64,000 nucleotides of DNA from Epiperipatus broadwayi (GCA_028023455.1 JAQFVV010012419.1:1062501-1126500), one strand, 5' to 3'. Shown: positions 1 through 11,514, counted from the first letter of the stretch. A program made the numbers and translations. Notes: generated by a model from the letters alone, not told the origin.

Positions 1-90
1 TGTGTTCATATGTGTACCTTTTCTTGCTCACTGATGACTGGCACCTGGGGATGTCACCCCCATATAAAATTTGGTCACCAGGAGTGGGAA
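1..90 (+). repeat. possible LTR end and primer-binding-like site of a decayed retroelement
   Basis: This short stretch ends in a run of C followed by ATATAAAATTT and then TGGTCACCAGGAGTGGG (about 74-90). A sequence starting with TGG right after an LTR end is how tRNA primer-binding sites look. It sits about 400 bp upstream of a gag-like reading frame, which fits. No matching 3' LTR was found within the window, so the call is tentative. Confidence 0.25.
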
Positions 91-479
91 AAAGAAGTGA
101 AAAAATAAGGGAAACCCAGTGTTTTTTGTTATTATGTTTTAACTGGAATTGAGATGGATCCGCACGGGCAATGAAACGAGGTTAATGGATACAATTTATA
201 GTGGGTGCTCAAATAAAACAAAAACTGGCATAGTACAAATAAATACAATGATGTAAGTTGTTTTTATAGAAACAAATGCAGCTTAGAATAGTAAGGAAAC
301 AGGCATTTATGGATACGATTCAATTTTTATAAAATTTTATCATTTTATCATGTAAATTTTATTTTAAATAGATATAAAAATGTTGGATGGGTATGTCATG
401 TTATTACCACAATATAGCACAAGTTTCTTCTGCTTTTGCAAATAAATAATTTGAATAAATATGAAAGGAAAGCCCCGTT

Positions 480-1160
480 ATGTCTGAAGAGTCTGGGGAA
501 ATGCTATGTGAGAAAGGGGCAGTTAAAAATGAAGAGGAAACAACTGGGCAGGTGTCAAGAAACCAAGTAAGTGAGGATCATCACCTGCAAAAGAAAATAG
601 AAAAGGAAGCCAGAGCAGAGCAAGAACCAAAGAAAGGATACATGGAAAGCTCTAAAATTTCCTTCCATGGTAGTACTGAAGACTAATATGGACCTTGTTT
701 GCTTACTCTTACAAAATATGGAAGAAAAGTTCAAAACAATGGGCCATGAGAACCAGAAAAATGTGAAAAAAATCCTGGGGAGTGTGGAGGTAAGGGATCA
801 AAGAATGGAAGAAAAGTTAGAAGCCAGAGATTGGGAGATAGAAGAATGGAAGAAATGTTAGAAGCCAGAGATTGGGAGATAGAAGATAGGCTGACAAAGA
901 GTCTAGAGGGATTAAGAATAGATTGCCAGCAAAATTATCACAGTGTAAAAGTTAAAGTTGTAGAGCTCTTGGAAGCCCACAAGGTAGAAACTGACCAGGC
1001 TGTATGGAAATTGAAAGGCAAACATGAAGCAACAAGAAAGGTGGTAGAAACCCAAGAAATTTTATTGAGAGTAGTGGTCAAAGAAATCAAGTGTGACCTT
1101 GAGGTGAAACTAACCAAAAGCAATGCAGAACATAGAGCACAAGAGGTGACCATCAAATAA
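480..1160 (+). pseudogene. decayed gag-like coiled-coil protein (retroelement)
   Basis: Three overlapping frames (480-686, 667-861, 831-1160) together read as one Lys/Glu-rich protein of about 225 residues. It has long charged helical stretches typical of a coiled coil, for example MEEKLEARDWEIEE followed by MEEMLEARDWEIED. The break between the second and third frames comes from a 41-bp tandem duplication, which is not a multiple of three. A protease-like segment lies about 1.2 kb downstream on the same strand, which supports a retroelement gag origin. No capsid or zinc-knuckle motif is visible, so the family is not certain. A host coiled-coil pseudogene is the alternative. Confidence 0.4.
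804..885 (+). repeat. 41-bp tandem duplication (2 copies)
   Basis: Copies at 804-844 and 845-885 differ by about one base. The unit length shifts the reading frame of the surrounding gag-like frame, so this duplication is itself an inactivating lesion. Confidence 0.85.
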
Positions 1161-1383
1161 CTGCAGGTACACAGGGGGAAATCATGGACAGCCTGTATGA
1201 GTTGAAGAAGAATCTCTCACAGGATACAATACCTGTAATAAGGAGCTTCAGAGTAAAGACCATGAGTAGTCAAAGTGAAGTACAATAGGTGATCATAGAG
1301 ACATTAAGCCTGTAGGATCTACAAAACCAAAAGAGACTGAGACCATAATACCAAAAAATACTGTAAATGGCTCCCCATTTTTC

Positions 1384-1659
1384 ATGAAACTGCTGCAAAA
1401 GGGATCACTGCTTGTGAGACAAAACACCAGTCACCACAACTTCCCATTGGAGAAAAAAAAAGAAAGAGAAACAGATTCTGACTACAGAGGTGTAGAAATG
1501 CCAGTAGGGAATTTGTTAGTTGAGGGACTCTGTGTATCCGAGGAAGATACTCCCATACAAATTGCCAAATTTAAACAAGACAAAATTTTCAAAAAAGAGG
1601 TAGGGAAGAGTCCAAAGTCACATCTGGAGAGCCTACTGGAAGTCTTTTATTTTCAATGA
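1384..1659 (+). pseudogene. continuation of the decayed gag-like region
   Basis: A 91-codon open stretch that is charged and Lys-rich. It has no motif I recognise. It lies between the coiled-coil gag-like frames and the protease-like frame on the same strand and is most simply a further piece of the same decayed polyprotein. After its stop, short coding-like pieces continue in mixed frames to about 2160. Confidence 0.3.
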
Positions 1660-1713
1660 GTGAGTGGCTGAGCAGATAGCCCTTGCAGCCCACTATCTAC
1701 AGAGCTATACCAA

Positions 1714-1763
1714 ATCAACATTCAAAAGTTATTAAGCCATCAACATTCAAAAGTTATTAAGCC
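1714..1763 (+). repeat. 25-bp perfect tandem duplication
   Basis: Two identical 25-bp copies, 1714-1738 and 1739-1763. Like the 41-bp duplication upstream, it is a small frame-breaking duplication inside the decayed retroelement. Confidence 0.9.
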
Positions 1764-2167
1764 ACTTTGGACAAGAGCTTTTGGAGCACTGAGAGGCAAA
1801 ATGGCATCTACTAAATGGTCTTGCTGGAAAATTATGGGTCCATTTACCAAGAGATTCACAGTTTTTTGGAAAACAGGTATCAAGACTCTGTTCCTTGATG
1901 GCATTAACATTTCACAAATGCCCAAATAATTTTGGCCATTCAGCAGAGTATGCCAATGCTGGTACAGAAAATGATTGGGTGTCTGGCTAAAATCATCAAA
2001 GAACTGGCAGAGGTATTGATGACAATTGATTACACTCACTTTGCTAAGGAATCTCTAGAAAAGATTTGCAAAGGTGATCCACCAAGGAGCCAGGCAATGA
2101 TTGTGAACTGACAACAGTCACAGAGAAATTCCAATCACACAAAAGTAAAAGCACCTTATGTGAGAGA

Positions 2168-2848
2168 ATGGCCATTAATCTTAAGGAAACCCTGTTAGGT
2201 TATTCCCCTTACCAGCATCTCATTGGTACTGTAGGGAATGTAAACTACATGAGAGAACTTATAATCACTATAGTTAAAGCCAAAGAGGTTGGGGGTGAAG
2301 CTCAAATTGGACATTGTACCATGGTTCAGATTGCAATTGATACAATATGGGTATCTGCATTAATAGACATTGGCAGTCAGGGGTCTCTGACTTTGAAGGA
2401 ATGGTTAAAGATGGAGGAAAGATTCCCTCAATAAGGAGATTGCCAGTTTGATCTACACATATGATTGTAGCCAACAGTCAAAAGGCAACAACTGAGAGAT
2501 ACTGGTTGTGGTTGGAACTTAGGTTGGGCCAGACAACCCTTGGTCACCCCTTTTTGGTCATGTCCAGCTTAATATACATTGTGATGGGGAATGATTTCCT
2601 GACTCAGCATAGGTGTAATGAATTACAATAAGGGTATAGTGGTAATGTGTCAGGAGCAAATCAAGTTTGTAGAAGTGGACATGCCAGATGACCACAATCA
2701 AGGCCAGTTGCTTATAAAAACTTCAACCCCACTAGAAGAAAGTGAGACAGAAAGGGAGAAGGATGTTTTTCTCAACCACACTATCATGAGAAGGGAAATT
2801 AAGTTTAAAAAGGATAAATACTCTTATGCTGCTCACATAGAAAACTGA
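2168..2848 (+). pseudogene. retropepsin-like protease region of the decayed element
   Basis: The frame at 2168-2434 contains ALIDIGSQGSL, which matches the ALIDTGS active-site loop of retroviral-type aspartic proteases, with Thr replaced by Ile next to the catalytic Asp. After stops and a frame change, the sequence near 2580-2610 reads like VMGNDFL, resembling the later conserved ILGxDFL motif of these proteases. The frame at 2618-2848 continues with an acidic linker. No reverse transcriptase follows, so this is either a gag-pro-only remnant or an internally deleted element. Remaining coding-like text runs in broken frames to about 3170. Confidence 0.5.
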
Positions 2849-3170
2849 GCAGTGAAGCCAGTTGCCTGACCCAGAAATAGACAAAGGACAGAACCTAAGA
2901 GGTGTTCTGCACTGTGTACCAGACAGTATTTTGATGAATTATACTCCAGAGATGATGGATATAGGTTAATTAATGAAATCCCTTTCATGGAGGATGCATT
3001 TGCCTGTGGCCTTGAAGCATTTAAGAATGGATCCTCTATGTTTCAGGGGTTAGATAAGACAGAATATGACTGGTTGTCAGAGAAGCAGAATGACCTCTTA
3101 AATTTTTTTTGACTCCAGTAGTCCAGAACCTGGTATTGATTTACCCCCAGATACTACCTGAATGAGATAG

Positions 3171-5676
3171 TAAATAGTGTAATGTATCAATCCCTTCCCT
3201 TATGATTAGTAACATAACCCAACCCAGTAATAATAATATATATGTACATCATTGAGATCGTATTTTGTGTTTTTTTTGTAATGTTATTTAGATAGGTGCT
3301 TATTTTCGTTTGTATTATTTGTATATTTTTCTTGTTGGTCAGAGCATGGAACTATTAGTTAAGCATAAGGTATATTTAGGCAGGAGTGAGTATAACACTA
3401 GTGGTTACCAGTAATTCCATGCTTTATCATTTGGAATCTAAATTTAAGTAAAGGGACTTTTTTTGTTTTTTATAGCAAGTTTGGGGGTATGAAACACTCA
3501 ATTTTAATTGTTTGCCTGTTTCACTTATTTCACCCTTACACCTATACCTATGCCAGATTTAAACCCTTTCAGAGTAGCAATACAGACAAAATTGAGCAAC
3601 TATATATGTATAATCACACATATATATGCGATTGATAAGCCTGTAATTGGATGACATATGTATATATTACAGATATATGTTTGTTTTAAAAGTCATGTAG
3701 TTTAAAAAAAATATTTAATTTAAAATGCTGATCTATTTTATTTTTATTTTGCTGGAATCACGTATATATAGAGTACATTTCAGGTAATGCGATCCTACAT
3801 ATATGATGGCATAATTAGTTTTATACTGATTATAAATTCAGTTTTTAGTTTTCATTGTAAACAATTTAAATTAGACCACCGTGACTGTTTTGATTTGGAA
3901 CCAGTCTGGTTTAATAGCTTTAAAATTGTCAATAGCATTTCTGACAATTAATATTCTTTGACATTAGCAAAGTCATAAACTATAGAACAATACAAACAGA
4001 TTTAAACAGTGATATCAGGTTAAGATTAGAATTTAAGTATCAGCAGTTAAATTGTACAAATTTTGTAGACAAAAGATATATACTGTATTGTTTGTAAAGA
4101 GTGGCAAGCTGAATCCATGCCCATTTTTATATTTAACATGGCATGGTAAAAAGGCATAAGCTCACTGCATCTCTTATGGGATGTGGTAGACCAGGGTTCC
4201 AACTTAGCCTTTGGTTGCAGTTAACCATCACAACTGCAATGAACTAAATTACAGAATAGCCATTGTAAGAGGATATCTATGGAAACCTAACCACTTATCA
4301 AAAAAAATAGTGCCAGCATCATCCAAGTGCCAGAAGCTGCAAAAAATCAAACTGGTAATCTTTCTAATTATCGCAGAGCTCTGTGTATAAACCGTTAAAT
4401 TTGCAATATCTACCTAAGTTAGCTATATAATAAACAACATTTAAAAATCTGTTTTCTAAATTTCTGTAAATGAATTTGATAAATGCTAATTAATGTAAAC
4501 TCTGTCCTGTCTGAAACTAAAACCTACAATGTGAAATCACTCTTTTAAAATATAAACACTAATTATCTAATTTAAGCTGTAAGTTACTGCAGTTTTTTAT
4601 GCCTTTTATTCAATTTTAATTTATTTTTGGGATTTTATTATTGTGTGGACCTAATTTGCCAAATAACTTAAAACTGCGAGTATACATATACAATTTTGGT
4701 CTATTTCGGTCTATTTCTTTATGAAGATATTTTCATGTCTTCATTTTAATAAAGATTAAATATTAGTATTACTCTCAACTCGCTGATGTGAGATCGTTAT
4801 TATTATTTATACTGATTAATTTTAGGAATTAATATTATAGTAATCAGTTTCATCCTAGTAAAGTTGAAGTTTGCTTAGCTATAGTTATAAATTATATCTT
4901 CCTATCTATGAAATCCATATATCATATGAACTAGCCACAGGGATATTATAAGCATATTTATGTTTTATCAGTAATTGCCTTTCAAATATGCTTTCTTCTC
5001 CCTAGATTAATATATATTAGAGATGCAGGTTTGGTATCTTAATATGGGTTACTAATTAATTTAGTCCCTAGGTTGTATGTTGGAGATACTATTCTTGAGA
5101 ACTGGGTTATATAGATATGCAAATAAAAACTATTTTAATTACAGCTTGTTAAGTCAGTTGAATGCATTTACATTATATATGTATAGGTTGCGATTGTTTC
5201 ATTACAAATTACCTACAGTACACTAACTACTTGCAACATGTTTTCTTATGAGTGCTGGCAGAGTTCACCCTCATATTTATAGTTCAGGTAAAGCAAACTA
5301 TTTTAGAACTGGGATACAAGGGTCCATATTGTTATGAAAGCTTATCCAATTCCCTGAACTATTAATGTTCTATTCATAGCAAGTCATTCCATCTTAGGGC
5401 ACCGAGCATTCGATGCTAAAGCCCATGAATAATGATCCACTCGCACCTTTATCTTTATTAATATTTTAATATGTGCCATACTGAGTCAGTAGACCTAGTG
5501 TAAACCAGTTTTCTCTCCCTTATGTTAAATGGGTATTCAGTGCTCAGCTGAACCCTAATCTACATTATCATGCTAACCTGCTTATCTTTTGAGCCTGAAT
5601 CTGCTCTACTCTTAACTTGTTATATATTGAAGCTACACATATATACATATTAAATATATATATATGTTTGCTTCAC
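3171..5676. other. AT-rich non-coding stretch
   Basis: No reading frame, RNA gene or repeat was recognised here apart from short TA-rich runs (for example near 3600-3680 and 5630-5665). A G-run followed by TGAAAC at about 3482-3494 resembles a polypurine tract plus LTR start and could mark the 3' side of the 480-3170 element, but no second LTR supports this. Confidence 0.5.
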
Positions 5677-5724
5677 CATTCACTGTGGTTTAACTAAAGA
5701 CCCTGAGTCTGACCACAGTGAATG
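5677..5724. repeat. small perfect hairpin (13-bp arms)
   Basis: CATTCACTGTGGT at 5677-5689 is the exact reverse complement of 5712-5724, with a 22-nt loop. Confidence 0.7.
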
Positions 5725-6039
5725 TAGGCTAAATTTAAAATAAGTAGAAACTTTAAAACATTCCATAAATTTTATGAAATAAAATTAAAAGATTTTAAAT
5801 TTTAGATAACAAAATAAAATTCCTAGAATCACAGAGCTCATTAGAGAACAAGATTAGTTAGATAGAAATAATTAATTAAAAACACTGTAATTAAAAATAA
5901 GATAGCAAAACAATGGCAATGGAATGTAAGATGTCCAACAAGTTAGATATAAATTGAGAGCTTGTCTTTTGTTCTGTCTTGTACTCATGGCAGCTCTACT
6001 GTTAAAAAACAGCAAAGAAATCTGTTTGAATCAGAAAGA

Positions 6040-6245
6040 CATGAAAGCATTAAGATTGGCTTTTTTGGACAGAGCTCTCTCTGCAACCAGAATTATACTA
6101 GCTTTCTGCTGTAGATTTTTAAACCACCAACATTCAAAGAAAACATAAAGAATTTTTGGGTGCTATAATTGAAATGGCGGAGTAGATTTTTCCCCTTTTT
6201 CTCTTGTCATTTTCCTGTTTGCTGGAGCTGGAATGGTATATCATC
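6040..6245 (+). repeat. left arm of an interrupted foldback element
   Basis: The sequence at about 6128-6245 is the reverse complement (roughly 85% by eye) of 6722-6838. The sequence at about 6055-6127 is the reverse complement of 12256-12335. The two right-hand pieces are one arm split by the Ty3/Gypsy element. The short frame at 5954-6148 only crosses this arm and is not a gene. Confidence 0.8.
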
Positions 6246-6721
6246 AAAATGTAGAGTGGTGCTAAAACAAGGTTTGCCTGACGGATGCCTGCTGCTAATG
6301 GATGACCAAAATCACAATAAGCCATTAGTACGGACTGCAGACTAGAATGTCTCCATGGCTATTCAATAAAGATATACACAATCTTAAATTGTTACTGGTG
6401 ACTTTTAATTTCCAATTATATTTATTTTGGCTTAAATCATAAACTTAAGTCATCTATGTATTTTAATTATAATGTGTTCATATATATATATATATAACCT
6501 GATAATTTATAATCATTGTTATTTTTCTTAATCCTATTAATATATACATAAATCCTTTTTTAATGGATTGCCAGTATACACTACATGAAATGTATACTAC
6601 TTACATTTTTTTTTAAAGAAAAAAAAACACAATCTTTCTTATGGCTTGGAATAAACATATGTATATAGGAGAAACTGGAATGGAGCCATAATCTAATTTT
6701 CATTTATTTCTATATTTTGAT
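6246..6721. other. AT-rich spacer between foldback arms
   Basis: About 475 bp of AT-rich sequence with a TA run near 6480-6496. No gene is seen. Confidence 0.5.
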
Positions 6722-6841
6722 GTTTTACCATTTCAGATCCAGCAAACAGAAAAATGATAAGAGAGAGAGAGAGGGGAAAAATCTAACTTGGCCATTTTAA
6801 TTATAGCACCCAAAAATTCTTTAAGTTTTCTTCGAATGTTA
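6722..6841 (-). repeat. right arm of the foldback, part 1
   Basis: Inverted copy of 6128-6245. It is cut off at 6841 by the start of the Gypsy LTR. The last four bases, GTTA (6838-6841), recur after the 3' LTR at 12255-12258 as the target-site duplication. Confidence 0.8.
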
Positions 6842-6842
6842 A

Positions 6843-7581
6843 TATAGTATTTGGAATAATAATAATAATAGTGTACTCCAGAAGTAAAAATAAAAAGGCA
6901 GATTTTAAAAATACAAGTAAAAAACGTTATGGGTTTTTTGATTAAAATACGAAAATAAGATAGATTGTTTTATATGATAACATTCATTAATTAAAATCTA
7001 AATCAAACATTCACTAATTAAAGTCTAAAATAAGGATTTATTAATTGAAGTAAAGTAATGATTTCTAATTAAAAATGAAAGTACAATTAATTAATTAAAA
7101 GGACTGATAAGGATCAAGCGAAAGCAGAACAAAGGAGAAAAAGAAAGCGAAGCCGGGTAATTTTAAACCACAGAATATTGCCAGCTTGCTGTGTGACCGG
7201 AGTGGGAATCTTTATATAGAGAAAGGGATATATGAACAATGGAGGTAGGACCCATAACTAGCGGAGTCTGAAGGTTCCAAGATCCATATAGGTAATTACA
7301 GATCTTCTCGATCTTATTATTATTTTTGTACACCTAAAATGGCTAATTTTAGAATACGGAATAATTAAAATATTAATAGACTTTAAGAAGAGGTTTTGGC
7401 AAACTGGCCATCTTAGAATAGAACTATTAGTGGGGAAATCGGACACGCGATTATGTATATAATTTCTTATATATGTTATGAACTCAAAATTGTTATAAAC
7501 TAAAATATAAATAAATTGACATATTCTATTTGTAGTAAAAATCTTTTTATTTATTTAATTTGTTACATGTGAATACAAAGC
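6843..7581 (+). repeat. 5' LTR
   Basis: 739 bp, aligned end to end with 11515-12253. It starts TATAGTATTTGG and ends GAATACAAAGC. A TATA-like motif near 7212 and AATAAA near 7507 are placed as expected for LTR transcription start and polyadenylation. The ends are not the usual TG...CA. No TGG-type primer-binding site is obvious directly after 7581. Confidence 0.92.
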
Positions 7582-7597
7582 AAATTGCCACAGTCAG

Positions 7598-8341
7598 TTG
7601 AACGAACTTGTAGATAAGAAAATGTCGTTTGGACAGGGGTCAATATCTGAATTTAATGTAGAAAATCCAGGGGAATGGCCATTATATAGAATTCAGTTGC
7701 AGAATTTTTTTAAGTTGAACAAAATTATGGACAATAGTAGAAAAGTGGCAGCTTTATTATGTTTGTCAGGGACTAGATTAATAGGAATAGTAAATAAGTT
7801 ATTTGAGGGACCTATTTCAGACTCAGTCGAATATGAAGAAATAGTACAGAAAATAACAGATTATTTCAGCCTGCAACCGTCTAAATTCATAGCAAGATTG
7901 GCATTGTGTAACAGAAGGCAAGCAAACGGTGAAAAAATAAAAGAGTATGACATAGCATTAAGGCAGTTGATAAAAGACTGTCAATATGGAAATTATGATG
8001 ACCAAACTTTATTAGATCAGTTGCCTTGGGGAATGGCAGATGAAAGGTTAAGACAAAACCTATTAACAGAATCAGATTTGACTTATGAATTGGCGATCAA
8101 AAAGGGTAACGCTTTTGAAGCAGTTTTAAAACAGGCTGCAGCATTTAGAAATAAGACCGAAGTAGAAAATAAAGCGACTATATATAAATCGGAAAATAGT
8201 TTTACGTGTACAACACCAAAGGCAGACAGAGAAAAAAATGATATATGGAAATGTTATTGTTGTGGAAAAACAGGGCACGTAGCCAAGTACTGTCAATGGC
8301 GGAAAGAAAATTGTTATAACTGTGGGAATAAAGGTCACTAA
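7598..8341 (+). pseudogene. gag: Gypsy gag (capsid and nucleocapsid), truncated by a stop
   Basis: 247 codons. Residues 1 to about 190 resemble the gag of K02A2.6-type Gypsy elements, with a YEEIVQKITDYF region and a YGNYDDQTLLDQLPWG region. A complete CCHC zinc knuckle, CYCCGKTGHVAKYC, follows near residues 220-233. A second knuckle begins with CYNCGNKGH but is cut by a TAA at 8339-8341; the same frame then continues with a knuckle-like AKVCKK. The protein would package element RNA into virus-like particles. The premature stop also separates it from the downstream protease, which normally follows by readthrough or frameshift. Confidence 0.88.
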
Positions 8342-8401
8342 GCGAAAGTTTGTAAGAAACCAAAACAAAAAGAGAAACTAGATACAAAAAACCGAAGAGA
8401 A

Positions 8402-8683
8402 GTGAAGTACGAGCAAGTTAATAGCACATCGGACAATACATGGCAAGACAAAAGCCAGTATGTACTAACAGTTATAATAGGAAAGAAGGAAGTAGTAATG
8501 GAAGTCAACAGTGGATCTGGTATTTCTTTAATTTCAGAAAAAATTTGGAAAGAAATACATATAAAAGACCAGTCGCTAGAAATAAAAAAGTCAAACATAA
8601 AAATAAAAGGTATAACCAAGCAGTCAATAGAACTAGTGGGCATGACTAAAGTCCCAGTTAGTTACGGAAAAAAAAAAGTGTGA
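8402..8683 (+). pseudogene. Gypsy aspartic protease with catalytic Asp lost
   Basis: A 93-residue open frame with the retropepsin layout: a beta-rich N part, then EVNSGSGISLI at residues 35-45. In the family this loop reads D-S/T-G-S/A, where Asp is the catalytic residue. Here the codon is AAC (Asn), so the enzyme should be dead. The frame is broken just after an A-run (about 8669-8678) and coding-like sequence continues in another frame (IVKNELSPIIGRK, near 8695-8740), which matches the second conserved retropepsin motif. Confidence 0.8.
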
Positions 8684-8780
8684 ATTACCATTATATATTG
8701 TAAAAAATGAACTAAGCCCGATAATCGGGAGAAAATAGTTTTGAGAATTAGGAATCTCAATACATATAATTAAAAAAGTT

Positions 8781-9419
8781 ATGGTGGAAAAAGAAATAAT
8801 GGAAAAATATCCAGACTTATTTTCAAAAGAGTTAGGCTTGATTAAAACTAATCCAGTAGACGTAGAACTATTGGACAATGCTCATCCAATAGTATGTAAA
8901 CCTAGAAAGATTCCTTTTGCCCAGAGGGATAAAGTTGAGGAGAAATTGAAAAAACTAGTAAATAAAGGCGTTCTAACAGCAGTAGAAGACGCAGAATGGG
9001 CTACGCCCATAGTTATAATAACGAAACCTGATGGACAGATCAGAATGTGTGGGGATTATCATTGCACAGTTAATAAGTTTTTAAATAAAGAAGCGTATCC
9101 AGTTCCTAACATAAGAGAAGTTTTGGCAAATTTAGCTAATGCAAAATATTTCGCAAAGCTTGATCTTAATTCGGCATTTCACCAGTTGAAAGTTACCGAA
9201 AATACAGCACGTATGTTGACGTTAACCATGCCTTTTGGGCTGTACAAATGCAATAGGCTTCCTTTTGGGATAACAACAGTGCCAAACATTCTTCAGGCTA
9301 AATTAAACTTATTGTTGCAAGGGTTAAAAGGAGTAATCCCATACTACGACGATATCTTAATAACGGCAACGTCTAGTGAAACTTTAAGGGAAAAATTGCC
9401 GACGTATGTTTTAAACTAA
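8781..9419 (+). pseudogene. pol: Gypsy reverse transcriptase, fingers and palm
   Basis: A 212-residue frame with the expected order of motifs: PRKIPFAQRDKV at the N side, RMCGDYHCTVNKF near residues 88-100, LDLNSAFHQL at 127-136 (motif A, catalytic Asp), LPFGIT, and YYDD at 188-191 (motif C, two catalytic Asp). All catalytic aspartates are kept. In most elements of this group the tetrapeptide is preceded by a similar hydrophobic stretch. The frame ends by a frameshift near 9400, after which the palm and thumb continue in other frames. Confidence 0.9.
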
Positions 9420-9744
9420 ATCAAGCAGGAGTGAAGTTGAATAAAGAAAAATGTGTGTGGATAACTCAGGAATTAGTTTTTAGGCCATACTATAAGTGAT
9501 AAAGGAAAAAAAATGCTGGAAAATAAAATCAGAGCAGTCAGAAATGTGGAAAAACCTATAAACGTAAAACAACTTCAGGCATTTCTAGGACTCGTGAATT
9601 TTTTTGAACAATTCTTGAAAAATAAAGCGATGGTAGTGAAACCTATGTATGAGTTATTAAGAAAGAAAAAAATGGATCTGGACAGAAATCCAAGATAAAG
9701 CATTTCATGAAATAAAAGAATTATTAACATCAGATATTCTATTA
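9420..9744 (+). pseudogene. Gypsy RT thumb and connection, broken frames
   Basis: 9420-9500 reads KLNQAGVKLNKEKCVW in a shifted frame, the usual RT thumb text. The open frame at 9513-9698 contains KQLQAFLGLVNFFEQFL, the conserved LQSFLGLVNYYRxF motif just upstream of RNase H. At least two stops or frameshifts separate these pieces from their neighbours. Confidence 0.8.
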
Positions 9745-10235
9745 ATGCATTTTGATAGTAACCTGGAGGTAAGGATTACTACGGATGCATCAGACTGGGG
9801 AGTGGGAGTGGTATTAGCCCATCCCATAGGAGATAAAGAATGGTCAGTGGCATTTGCATCCAGAGTTATGTTGAAAGCAGAGGCCAACTATAGTCAAATA
9901 GATAAAGAGGTGCAATCATTTTTGCAATAAAAAAATATCATCAATATGTGTTTGGTCATAGTTTTGAAATTGTTACAGATCACAAACCATTATTGGGAAT
10001 ATTAAGTAACGATCGGGCCACTCCAGAGCATTTAAGCCCGCATATGCTGCGGTGGAGAAATATACTCGCTGCGTATGATTATAAACTAGTTTATAAAAAG
10101 GGGAAGGAAATACCTCATGCTGATGTGTTATCACATTTTCCAGATAGGAGGGAAAAAAGCAAAATGGAAATAGAAATTATATACATAGATTATATGAACT
10201 CAGGCGTATCAAATTCTAACTCAGTCAGAAAATAG
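9745..10235 (+). pseudogene. Gypsy RNase H domain, split in two frames
   Basis: Two open frames, 9745-9930 and 9948-10235. The first holds ITTDASDWGVG (first catalytic Asp) and EANYSQIDKEVQS (catalytic Glu). The second holds FEIVTDHKPL (later catalytic Asp) and the downstream LRWRNILAAYDYKLVYK and HADVLSHFP motifs. A stop and frame change lie between them near 9930. RNase H would degrade the RNA strand of the replication intermediate. The catalytic residues are intact but the polyprotein is broken. Confidence 0.88.
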
Positions 10236-10399
10236 ACAGAGAATGAAAAAAGATATGAATGCCTGATTCAGTGGATTAAGAATGGCTGGCCTAAATCCAA
10301 ACCGAATTACTTAGCCATGGGATTTTGGACAAACAGGTTTAATCTTTCAGTTAGTAATAAGTGTATTATTATGGGTGATAGAGTAGTGATACCTCCGGA

Positions 10400-11261
10400 A
10401 GGGAGAAAAAACACATTAAAACTTATACAAAAGGGCATCCGGGCATAGCGAGAGCGAAAGCTTTGGCACGTAGCTATGTCTGGTGGCCTAAAATAAATGA
10501 ACATATTGAAAATTACATAAAGCACTGTGATGCATGTCAAACTGAAGTGCAGTTGCCAAGTAAAATATTGTCGCAATGGAAGGAAGCAACTAAGTCATGG
10601 GAAAGAGTGCATATGGATCATGCAGGGCCAGTGAACAACAAAATGCTATTGATATTAGCTGATGCATTCTCAAAATGGATTGAGTGCCATATAGTAAGAA
10701 ATACCAGTGCGGCCGAGATGATTAAATGTCTTAAGTCAACATGTTCAATTCATGGCCTGTCAGAAGTTATCATAACGGACAATGGAGCTGGTTTTGCAAG
10801 CAATGAACTTAGTTTTTTGATGCTGGGGGATCTGTCACTTATACTCACCAGCATATCACCCGCAATCAAATGGATTGGCGAAGAATGCAGTTCGGCAAGT
10901 GAAGACATTTCTGAAGAAAATGAACACTACTAATATTGATTTACAGGAAAAATTACAGGGATTTATGTTAACCCAGCATACTACTCCATCGATGATTACG
11001 GGAAAAATGCCAGCAGAATTGATGTTTGGACGGAAATTACGAATACAATTAGCAGTTCTGAAACCAATTGAAATGAAATATACACGAGATGTGCAATCGT
11101 ATAAAAACTTTAAAATGGAAGAACCAGTCGAGGTTCGAGATGTCATACAGAAAACATGGATTAAAGGAACGATTGGACAAAATATATTGACACAAATATA
11201 TGTAGTGGAAGGGGAAAATGGTAACAAATATAGAAGGCACATCAACCACTTAAGAAAATGA
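10400..11261 (+). pseudogene. Gypsy integrase, frameshifted, catalytic Glu lost
   Basis: The zinc-binding HHCC domain is seen as KGHPG...HCDACQ (about 10417-10545). The core carries the first Asp in VHMDHAGP and the second in IITDNGAGF (about 10770-10795). After a frameshift near 10810-10870 the third motif reads NGLAKNAVRQVK, where the family has NGLAER/NGxxE with the catalytic Glu; here that position is Lys. The C-terminal part, WIKGTIG...GNKYRRHINHLRK, is the usual RRHINQLR tail region. Loss of Glu and of frame both indicate an inactive enzyme. Confidence 0.88.
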
Positions 11262-11297
11262 GAATTAGATCAAGTCCCACTGGAGTTTTGGCAGAAT

Positions 11298-11480
11298 TTG
11301 AACAGCAACGAGACAGAGGAAAATGAAAGAAATATAGAAAAGAAATCAGAAAAACAATACGTAGGGGAGGAACACAAAGACGTTATAATGGAAGAACTTC
11401 GACCAGAAGCACGGAAGAGCAAATCACTCAGGCAGCTTAGAATTAAAAGGAAACCGGAAAGGTTTAAAGATTATGTGTAA
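11298..11480 (+). pseudogene. C-terminal tail of Gypsy pol
   Basis: A 60-codon, highly charged frame ending in RIKRKPERFKDYV. Gypsy pol proteins of this group commonly end in an R/K-rich RxSxRxRKPPERFxDYV motif, so this is the pol tail separated from integrase by a stop at 11259-11261. It ends just upstream of the polypurine tract. Confidence 0.7.
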
Positions 11481-11502
11481 GTGACATTTATATTTCTGGA
11501 GT

Positions 11503-11513
11503 AAGGGGAGGAA
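11503..11513 (+). promoter_or_regulatory. polypurine tract
   Basis: AAGGGGAGGAA lies directly upstream of the 3' LTR, the standard place for the plus-strand priming site in LTR retrotransposons. Confidence 0.8.
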
Positions 11514-11514
11514 T

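Noticed and set aside
938-1156. 72-codon minus-strand frame, and 1740-2039 minus
   Set aside because: Both are shadows of the plus-strand gag-like region, without recognised motifs.
7258-7446. 62-codon minus-strand frame present twice (also 11929-12117)
   Set aside because: It lies inside both LTRs and is duplicated only because the LTRs are. There is no sign of a real antisense gene.
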